In this document: positions 7,017 to 13,282 of the stretch, piece after piece
Layout of the letters: every line of letters starts with the position of its first letter
Numbering within the stretch: the first letter of the stretch is position 1
Origin: CAYYNQ01 sp964473105
Lineage (GTDB): Bacteria; Sumerlaeota; Sumerlaeia; MVZB01
NCBI GenBank assembly: GCA_964473105.1
Contig: CAYYNQ010000050.1
Coordinates: forward strand, 1 to 15,785
Direction: 5' to 3'
DNA: 15,785 nucleotides
Position numbers and translations under genes: made by a program
The notes under the pieces: model-generated
What the model was told of the DNA's origin: nothing
Seen by the model: only the letters and a program-made list of their open reading frames with translations
Databases searched by the model: none

Positions 7017-7173
7017 TGGGTAGAATCTGTTCCCATCATTAGATCATGTCCTGTTTGGCCGAAGAGGATCCATGGCGGTTGTTTGCTCAATAAAGGTTAT
7101 TGGCCAAGCGCCTCGAAAGTCGGGAGAGGATTCATTCGGAAAATAATCCTTGGAAAAGGGTCAGGGCAAAGTG

Positions 7174-8565
7174 CTATGCAAACAACTCTTCGATTTCACT
7201 GAATTGCATTGGGCCCTTGGGTGAAATGTACTCGATATACTCGAAAGCCCGTCCGGAGGGTGTCTGGGTGATTTTCTTTGTCCAGTCGATCCCCATCGCG
7301 GAATAAAGGGTGACCAGCACGTCATCGGGATAAATGGATCGGTCATGACGCCAGCCCGGGTCGATGACTTTCCCGGCATTCTCATTGGTTGCCCCGATGA
7401 TCTTGCCTCCCTGGACACCCGCGCCTGCAAACACTGCCACTCCCGCATGCTTGTAATGATCACGGCCGTCGCGCTGCCCAATCACCTCCGGAGTGCGGCC
7501 GAATTCACCCATGCAGACAATCAGGGTCTTGTCGATCAGCGGGCGGCCGTTCTCATCGGTTCTTTCCTCCAGGTCGTCAAGGAGATGGGCCAGGGCCACG
7601 TCGAGCTGCCGGTTCATGGTGTATTGATAGGATCCGACCCCATCGGGGCTTTTCTTGTAGGCCCAGTCGTGCAGGTCCCAGCTGGAGTGATTGATGAAGA
7701 TGAACTTGGTTCCGGCATCAGCCTCGACGATATTGCGGGCCATGGCGCAGGCCTTCGCCATGCGACAGTCTCCGTAGCGGGCCTGCTCATCACGTGGGAT
7801 GGAAAATAGTTCGGAGGCCCTGGGGTTGCTCAACCGGTAAGCCGACTTATAGTATTCATTGATATCGCCGAAAATCCGCCCGCGATGTGAGGCTTCCTCT
7901 CTCCATTGGCGGTCGAGTTCGTTCAGGAACCCGCGGCGGATCTCGAATTCATCTCTTTCCGACTCGGGCATTGCGAACGGCGGGGCGACGTCGGCAGGCC
8001 AGGTGTTCAAATTCATGGGGGCACAGTTGGGGGAAAGAAAGCCGCAGCCGACCTGCCAGTCTTGGTCGGTGTCGATGGATATGAAAGGTGGAAGAAAATC
8101 CGAATCCTTCCGCTGGGACAAGGTCTCGTAAGCAACGACTGAACCAACCGATGGGACCTCCTTGACGCGCGCCGGGCTGAAAGCGCGGCCTGCCTGCAGG
8201 TAATAGGTGCCCCTCCCGTGTTCATTGTCCCAGAATTCCATGGAACGGACGATTGCAAACTTGTCGGTGCGCCTGGACAGCTCTGGCATCGTCCCGACCG
8301 GCCAGAGCAGGCCCTGCTTGATCGTGCGGAAATCAAAGTCCTCGGGTGTTCCGGTACCCTCCTTGGCATCGAAGGTGTCCATCTGGGCCGGTGCACCCTG
8401 AAGAAAGATGAGAATGCAAATCTCGGCCCCGCCCCTTGGGTCGGATTTTTCCTTCGCCGCGACATTCATGGGCTGGAGCATGGGCAGCAATGAATAACCC
8501 GCCACACCGACACCGCCATATTTGAGAAAATCCCGGCGACTCAATTGTGGAATATTATATTTCAT
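7174..8565 (-). CDS. DUF1501 protein, Tat-exported, paralogue A
   Basis: A 463-residue DUF1501 protein and the upstream copy of the tandem pair. It has a near-ideal Tat motif SRRDFLKYGG (9-18), a hydrophobic segment and then the family domain: QMDTFD (61-66), SSWDLH (294-299), GEFGRT (353-358) and GRDHY (367-371). It keeps the more usual Pro after GEFGRT, which its paralogue has lost. It starts 51 bp after the stop of the DUF1549/DUF1553 gene and so is likely on the same transcript; no strong separate promoter is visible in that gap, although a TTGACT overlaps the upstream stop codon. It is expected to be periplasmic or envelope-associated and to act with the upstream cytochrome-like protein. 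The reaction is unknown; metal-dependent phosphate or sulfate ester chemistry is suggested only by fold. Confidence 0.9.
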   Translation of the reverse strand: MKYNIPQLSRRDFLKYGGVGVAGYSLLPMLQPMNVAAKEKSDPRGGAEICILIFLQGAPAQMDTFDAKEGTGTPEDFDFRTIKQGLLWPVGTMPELSRRTDKFAIVRSMEFWDNEHGRGTYYLQAGRAFSPARVKEVPSVGSVVAYETLSQRKDSDFLPPFISIDTDQDWQVGCGFLSPNCAPMNLNTWPADVAPPFAMPESERDEFEIRRGFLNELDRQWREEASHRGRIFGDINEYYKSAYRLSNPRASELFSIPRDEQARYGDCRMAKACAMARNIVEADAGTKFIFINHSSWDLHDWAYKKSPDGVGSYQYTMNRQLDVALAHLLDDLEERTDENGRPLIDKTLIVCMGEFGRTPEVIGQRDGRDHYKHAGVAVFAGAGVQGGKIIGATNENAGKVIDPGWRHDRSIYPDDVLVTLYSAMGIDWTKKITQTPSGRAFEYIEYISPKGPMQFSEIEELFA

Positions 8566-8616
8566 GGGCTTAACCCTCAGGACCCTCGTTACTTGTGACG
8601 TGTCGATATTCCCAAG

Positions 8617-10947
8617 TCAATAATTTACCATGAACTCGATCTTGTTGAACAGGGCCCATTGCAGGTTCTCAATCCCCTTGTCCCTGTATTTTTCAATGTG
8701 CAGGGTGGAAGTTGCCAGTTCTTCCGCGGTGGGCAGGCGGACCAATGTGGCCAGAAACACCTCCTCGATCAGTTTTTCAAGATGATCGGCTTCCGTCCAT
8801 GTCCATGGAGGATACTTGTTCAGGAGGGTATTTGTCAGGCTGCCCTCAGTCCCGGCCTTGACCTTGTTCTTTACTATCTTGCTGTACAACATCACCGACG
8901 TGTGGATCATCGATGTGTTCGTGTTGGGCTCGGTTGTATTCCGGTTGCCCCGGCCAAAAAAGAACAGGAATTCCCGAAGCTCTCCGTCGCACTGTTGAAG
9001 GCCAGATAATGGGCTGGGCAAATCCATCGAATACCCGGACTTCCAGTCAGGATTCGCTGCCGAGGTATGGCCAAAAATATTGGTGGATTTGGCAAGTGCA
9101 TCATAGACCTCTTCGGCAGACAGCCTGCGGACCAGCTTGCGGGCAAAATACCGGTCGTAGTCGGGCTTGTATTCCCCGTCGAAATGAGAAGAGAGCTGAT
9201 AGGCATGAGACCGGCAGATGGTTCTCATGAGGTGACGTAATTCATAATTATGTTCAATGAAGTCTTCGGCAAGCGCATCAAGTAATTCGGGGTGCGAGGG
9301 TTGCAACGACCAGGGAGCGGGGGGGGGGTTCTCAGGATCTTGGCGGGCGAGGTCCCAGTCAAACGGGGGATCGACAATCCCGACCGTGAAAAATTTCGAC
9401 CAGAACAGGTTGACTGCCACCTTTGCGAACTGGAAGTCCGCGGTAAGCCTCCGGGCATAATCAGCCCTAAGGTTGGCTCCCTCGGCCGGACGTTCTTGGT
9501 TGACCAGGTAGGCAGGGTAGACGTCTGCAGCCTTGTTTCGCGGTGTGCGCGTGATACTTTCTGCGCCTGAATGGTAACCGGTGGCATTTTTTCCATCCTC
9601 AATGAAAAAGGGCTGGTTACGCCCCAGCCTCCTTAATATCTGGAAATCGGTTTCTCCAAAGAAAGCGGCCTGTCTCCAGAACTCGACTCTTTTTCGTTTC
9701 GATAGCCACAGATTGATGTCTTCAAGGTGATCTTCGCCGTCGTGGCATGAGATACATTCCAGGTCGACCCCCAGGAAATTCTTGGTTGTACGGATGGCGA
9801 GCTGGTCACAGACATCTTCGTGGATCGGATCCCCTTCCCCGCTGCCCATCCTTGCCTGGACGAGATATCCGGAAGCCCCGGAACTGCGTCCTGATATGGA
9901 TGATGCCGTGATGACATTACGAACAAACTCGTCATAGGGATGGTTGTACCTCAGGAAAAGCTTGATGAAGTTCCGGAATGAATCATGTATTTCCTCTCTT
10001 CCATTGACAAAGTTTCGGAACATGTCCTCAAAGAAAAACCTCCATTTGCTGAGGTAGGCCTCATCCACTTCCCAGTATTCTATGACTTCCTCGGGACTTG
10101 CTTCCTTCTCGGCGTCGGTCCGATCCGCAAATTTATCCAGGGAAAGGAGCTTGTCGATCAGCTTGTTACGTTTGTCCGCGTCGGTGTTGGCGATGAATTC
10201 ACGCACGTCGGATGGGTCGGGGAGCCGGCCCCAGAGGTCAAAATGCAACCTCCGCATGAATTCCGCATCACCGGACAAGCCGGCGTGTGGGATATCATCG
10301 GCCTTCATCTTGTCGAAGATATATTCGTCGATGAAGTTGACTCGCTCAACTTCCACATAATTTGACCGGGCGGGCAGGCCGGAAGACACCGCGTCCGTCA
10401 GTTCGGTGGCTGCATCTCGTTCCCCTGAATCCGTCGCGGTGTGCATCTTTGCGGCAAGCATCCTGATGTAACTGGCAAGATCCGCAATCTCCCCGGGTGT
10501 CAGCTTGCCCTTTTGCGGTTTCATCAGCGTGTCGGGAATACCTTCGGTGATTGTGTGAACGATTTCATCCTGCGACCCGCCATGGTTCCAAAGTGCATCC
10601 ACGAGATTGAGGGAGGCTTCACCCTCGCCCTTTCCGTCAGACCCATGGCAGAGTGAGCAACTGGATTCAAATGTTCCTGACGCCAGTTCGAGGGCCTCGC
10701 CCTCGAGGATGGCGGTCCCTTGGGTCGAGCTCTCGTCGGCGATGGCAGGGTCGGCTACCGTGGCTGATTCTTCAGGGGTTTCATCATCGGGAAGCCCTGC
10801 AGGGGTCGGGTCCTGGGGGTCTTCTGATGCCGTTGTGCTGGTTGTGAGTTCATCCGGTGCCTCCGTTTTTTCGGCGGAACACAGCCCGTGAAGCCATGCT
10901 AAGACAAATATCGACAAAAATAATCTGCGTTTGAAGAATCGTTTCAT
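8617..10947 (-). CDS. Secreted DUF1549/DUF1553 protein with cytochrome c domain
   Basis: A 776-residue exported protein beginning MKRFFKRRLFLSIFVLAWLHGLCSA, a basic start and hydrophobic core with likely cleavage after Ala. An acidic, Ser/Thr/Pro-rich linker (about 27-85) follows. Next is a small class I cytochrome c domain with C97-S-L-C100-H101 and Met142 as possible distal ligand. The DUF1549 region (about 200-430) contains a second heme-type motif, C398-I-S-C401-H402, and DUF1553 fills the C-terminal part. An in-frame ATG at 10980 exists, but the promoter at 10986-11013 would start transcription at about 10979, so 10947 is the better start. Such proteins are typical of Planctomycetes and Verrucomicrobia and accompany DUF1501 proteins. 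An electron-transfer role at the envelope is likely; the substrate is unknown. Confidence 0.88.
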   Translation of the reverse strand: MKRFFKRRLFLSIFVLAWLHGLCSAEKTEAPDELTTSTTASEDPQDPTPAGLPDDETPEESATVADPAIADESSTQGTAILEGEALELASGTFESSCSLCHGSDGKGEGEASLNLVDALWNHGGSQDEIVHTITEGIPDTLMKPQKGKLTPGEIADLASYIRMLAAKMHTATDSGERDAATELTDAVSSGLPARSNYVEVERVNFIDEYIFDKMKADDIPHAGLSGDAEFMRRLHFDLWGRLPDPSDVREFIANTDADKRNKLIDKLLSLDKFADRTDAEKEASPEEVIEYWEVDEAYLSKWRFFFEDMFRNFVNGREEIHDSFRNFIKLFLRYNHPYDEFVRNVITASSISGRSSGASGYLVQARMGSGEGDPIHEDVCDQLAIRTTKNFLGVDLECISCHDGEDHLEDINLWLSKRKRVEFWRQAAFFGETDFQILRRLGRNQPFFIEDGKNATGYHSGAESITRTPRNKAADVYPAYLVNQERPAEGANLRADYARRLTADFQFAKVAVNLFWSKFFTVGIVDPPFDWDLARQDPENPPPAPWSLQPSHPELLDALAEDFIEHNYELRHLMRTICRSHAYQLSSHFDGEYKPDYDRYFARKLVRRLSAEEVYDALAKSTNIFGHTSAANPDWKSGYSMDLPSPLSGLQQCDGELREFLFFFGRGNRNTTEPNTNTSMIHTSVMLYSKIVKNKVKAGTEGSLTNTLLNKYPPWTWTEADHLEKLIEEVFLATLVRLPTAEELATSTLHIEKYRDKGIENLQWALFNKIEFMVNY

Positions 10948-10985
10948 CGGCTTTGTCCGGAACGAGTAACCCATGGTCATGAGTA

Positions 10986-11013
10986 AGTATAATCAGGTCA
11001 GCGTCAGAGTCAA
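10986..11013 (-). promoter_or_regulatory. Sigma70-type promoter of the DUF1549/DUF1501 operon
   Basis: On the minus strand TTGACT (11013-11008) and TATACT (10991-10986) are spaced by 16 bases, each five of six to consensus. The predicted start near 10979 leaves a leader of about 32 bases before the ATG at 10947 and rules against the ATG at 10980. Confidence 0.6.
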
Positions 11014-11014
11014 A
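10997..11014 (+). repeat. Three tandem GTCA-type hexamers within the promoter
   Basis: GTCAGC, GTCAGA and GTCAAA follow each other without gaps, covering the -35 box and part of the spacer of the minus-strand promoter. They could be a direct-repeat operator or chance; no matching regulator is in the window. Confidence 0.4.
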
Positions 11015-11228
11015 TTTAAACCGCATTTTTGGGATTTATGAAGGCTTTATCCGGTTCCCGGGTGCATGCGATCATCAAAGAGGGTTGAGGGGCGAGATCT
11101 TTTCTCGTAAACTATCCCGGTAACTGGATTTGCAATATATTTGGATGTGGCTTAACGCATCACAATGACCCTCTCGTTGTTGCCGGGGATTTCCTAGCGG
11201 GGAATGACCGGAGTAAGGAATAAGAAAT

Positions 11229-13187
11229 ATGGCCCTGAATTCGACTTTATGTACACCACTCCTGACCTTTGCCTTGTTGGTCACGGTGGGAAGTCCCCTG
11301 TGCCCGGCTCTGGGAGACTATCTGGACAGTACGCTTCCACGGGAGGTCCCAAGCGTGGCGTATGAGGGCGAGAGGTATGAGACCGAGGTCCCCGATACGC
11401 TCGACCTAGTGGATATTGCCAACAACTCGATCAACATGCTGACCCGGTGCGTTGCCCCCGAGTATGATTATGACCAACATACCGGACTTATGGTGACGTG
11501 GAATCCGCCGGTCATGTCTGTTTACGGGGGGCTGGTGAACCTGAACCCGAAATGGTCGGAGGCGCTCCCAGGGTTGCGGATCATGACGGGCAGCAACTAC
11601 AACATTGATGTCGACGCAAAGATCATCGGCGCGCTGATTCATAACACCGGGAAGGACGGCCTGACCTATTATCCCATCGAGAATCCCGGGGCGTTTTTCG
11701 AGGAAGAGACGAAAAAGGTCGGCAAACCCTACTCCGACATCTTCGGGGAAGGCCGTCAATTACTGGCCTATGCTGCCTGGTACCAGCATGACAGGAATCC
11801 GATGTGGAAAGAAATTGCGGAGCGCAAGATCCGCCGTCTGCTGGAACTGTCGTTGCCCAAGGATGACACGATCTATTTTCGGCGCAGCCGCGGTTATGTG
11901 CCGGGTGATCTCGCAGAGGGGGAACTTGTTCCCATTGCTGACACAGGGGTCTATGACGTTGAGAAGGGAATGACAGGCGCCCCTGCCACGTATATATCCG
12001 GTTTCATGCCCCAGGCCTGTGCCAACTGGTATCGGTTGACGGGTTTTAAACCAGCCCTTGAACTGGGCGGAGGGCTGGCGAATTACCTTTTCAAGCATGG
12101 GAAGATGATGGAGTACGACACGGGCAGATACGAGACAGACCATTATACTCACATCTCTCATTCGCTGCTTGCAAACCTCGCCTGGGCCTTGACGGTTGAA
12201 GACCATGAGATGATCAAGTGGGTCAAGAGGGGTTATGCATTCGGCGTCCAGAAACGGGATCCCGATGGCACGGGAATCCTGATCAGCGACCGTACCTGTT
12301 CATGTTTTGTCGCCGACATGATTAACATCGGGATCATGCTCTCCCGTTCCGGCGAGGCCGATTACTGGGAGTATGTGGACCGCTGGGTCCGCAACACGTT
12401 TGTAAACCTTCAAATCGATGGGGACGATGTGGCAAAGATCAAGGCACTTCCAAAAAAGAAGAACAAGGAGGGATTTTATTCCACCGAGAAACCTTGGGTG
12501 TATCAGTACGAGGACGGGGCGGATCGTGTCCTCGGTGGATGGTTTCACTCCCTCTACGAGCAGGATCACTCGATCGGGTGTTGTAATGGCAACCTCTCCC
12601 GGGCCATCTACTACATCTGGGCGAACATCGTGACTATGGAAGATGACACGCTTCGGGTCAACCTGCCCATGAATCGTGCGTCGCCTTGGGCCGATATTCA
12701 CAGTTATCTGCCGCACCAGGGGAAACTGGCGGTCCGGATGAAACCGGAGAAAAAGGCAACCAAGACGTTTTCCGACCTGATGCTGGATGAAAGCTCATCA
12801 ACGAGGGACGTGGCGATCCGTATCCCCGAGTGGGCCGACTGGAACAGTGTGTCATGCACGATCGACGGCAAGGCCCGGGATTTTAACTGGGAAAAGGGTT
12901 ATATCATGCTCGACGGGGTGGGCGGCAACGCCGAAATCGTAGTCGAGTTTCCGATCCGAACCAGAACCATTGCCACTTCTATCGATAAGGAATTCATCTA
13001 TGAGTCACGTCACGCCAAGCTTCCGAATGCCGGGGGGGAATTTGATGCAACTTTGCGTGGAAACACCATTGTGGCACTGGACCCCGATGCGGGGCTCCCG
13101 CTTGCCCATCATTCGAAATATGATACCGGGAATGTTTCCATGAGGAAGGTGACGCGGTTCGTTTCTAGGAAGAGCCTTATATGGTGA
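11229..13187 (+). CDS. GH127-like (DUF1680) exported glycoside hydrolase-type protein, paralogue 1
   Basis: A 652-residue protein of the beta-L-arabinofuranosidase (GH127/GH146, DUF1680) type: an alpha/alpha barrel followed by beta-sandwich domains. Residues 1-29 form a hydrophobic signal with likely cleavage near PALG, although the n-region has no Lys or Arg. In characterised GH127 enzymes a zinc is held by Glu, Cys and a Cys-Cys pair, one Cys of the pair being the nucleophile. Here the Cys-Cys is present (C451-C452, in SIGCCNGN), while the upstream motif is C357-S-C359 instead of Glu-x-Cys; ungapped alignment to the next gene confirms the swap. DTLRVNLPMNRASPWADIHSY (474-494) and the C-terminal strands follow the family. 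Arabinofuranosidase activity is inferred from family only. The next gene is a diverged duplicate 95 bp downstream. Confidence 0.85.
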   Translation: MALNSTLCTPLLTFALLVTVGSPLCPALGDYLDSTLPREVPSVAYEGERYETEVPDTLDLVDIANNSINMLTRCVAPEYDYDQHTGLMVTWNPPVMSVYGGLVNLNPKWSEALPGLRIMTGSNYNIDVDAKIIGALIHNTGKDGLTYYPIENPGAFFEEETKKVGKPYSDIFGEGRQLLAYAAWYQHDRNPMWKEIAERKIRRLLELSLPKDDTIYFRRSRGYVPGDLAEGELVPIADTGVYDVEKGMTGAPATYISGFMPQACANWYRLTGFKPALELGGGLANYLFKHGKMMEYDTGRYETDHYTHISHSLLANLAWALTVEDHEMIKWVKRGYAFGVQKRDPDGTGILISDRTCSCFVADMINIGIMLSRSGEADYWEYVDRWVRNTFVNLQIDGDDVAKIKALPKKKNKEGFYSTEKPWVYQYEDGADRVLGGWFHSLYEQDHSIGCCNGNLSRAIYYIWANIVTMEDDTLRVNLPMNRASPWADIHSYLPHQGKLAVRMKPEKKATKTFSDLMLDESSSTRDVAIRIPEWADWNSVSCTIDGKARDFNWEKGYIMLDGVGGNAEIVVEFPIRTRTIATSIDKEFIYESRHAKLPNAGGEFDATLRGNTIVALDPDAGLPLAHHSKYDTGNVSMRKVTRFVSRKSLIW

Positions 13188-13269
13188 AGGATGGGTTTTG
13201 GTCGGTCGACATCAGCATGACCAGGCCTTGACCGGAGAAGGTTATCGGTTCCTGTGTATGGTTTCAATC

Positions 13270-13276
13270 AAGGAGG
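13270..13276 (+). promoter_or_regulatory. Ribosome binding site of GH127-like paralogue 2
   Basis: AAGGAGG ends 6 bases before the ATG at 13283, fixing the start that gives a clean lipoprotein signal. Confidence 0.65.
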
Positions 13277-13282
13277 GCTTCA

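Larger units (their letters stand above)
6957..7173. other. 217-bp intergenic region between the two DUF1501 paralogues
   Basis: This AT-richer stretch contains no credible gene. It holds a minus-strand promoter (6978-7006) and an overlapping dyad (7001-7016). The decamer TTGACTTGGG at 7011-7020 recurs in opposite orientation at 8611-8620, right at the end of the DUF1549/DUF1553 gene. The part from 7021 to 7173 shows nothing I can name. Confidence 0.5.
10981..11228. other. 248-bp divergent intergenic region
   Basis: This is the control region between the DUF1549/DUF1553 operon (-) and the GH127-like genes (+). It contains the strong minus-strand promoter, three tandem GTCA-type hexamers, a small hairpin (11093-11107, CGAGA/TCTCG) and the ribosome-site-like AAGGA at 11215-11219, 9 bases before the ATG at 11229. 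I found no convincing -35/-10 pair for the plus-strand gene; TATATT at 11136-11141 is an isolated -10-like match. Confidence 0.5.

Noticed and set aside
9319..9328. G10 homopolymer within the DUF1549/DUF1553 gene as a possible frameshift
   Set aside because: The frame stays open on both sides and reads a sensible family sequence (PENPPPAPW), so no indel is needed.
10988..10993. TATAAT on the plus strand as a promoter for the GH127-like gene
   Set aside because: No -35 lies at a suitable distance upstream and it is over 230 bp from the gene; it reflects the minus-strand -10 region.
11093..11107. Small hairpin CGAGA/TCTCG in the divergent region
   Set aside because: Five-base stem with no T tract and no repeat elsewhere; too short to support a terminator or operator call.
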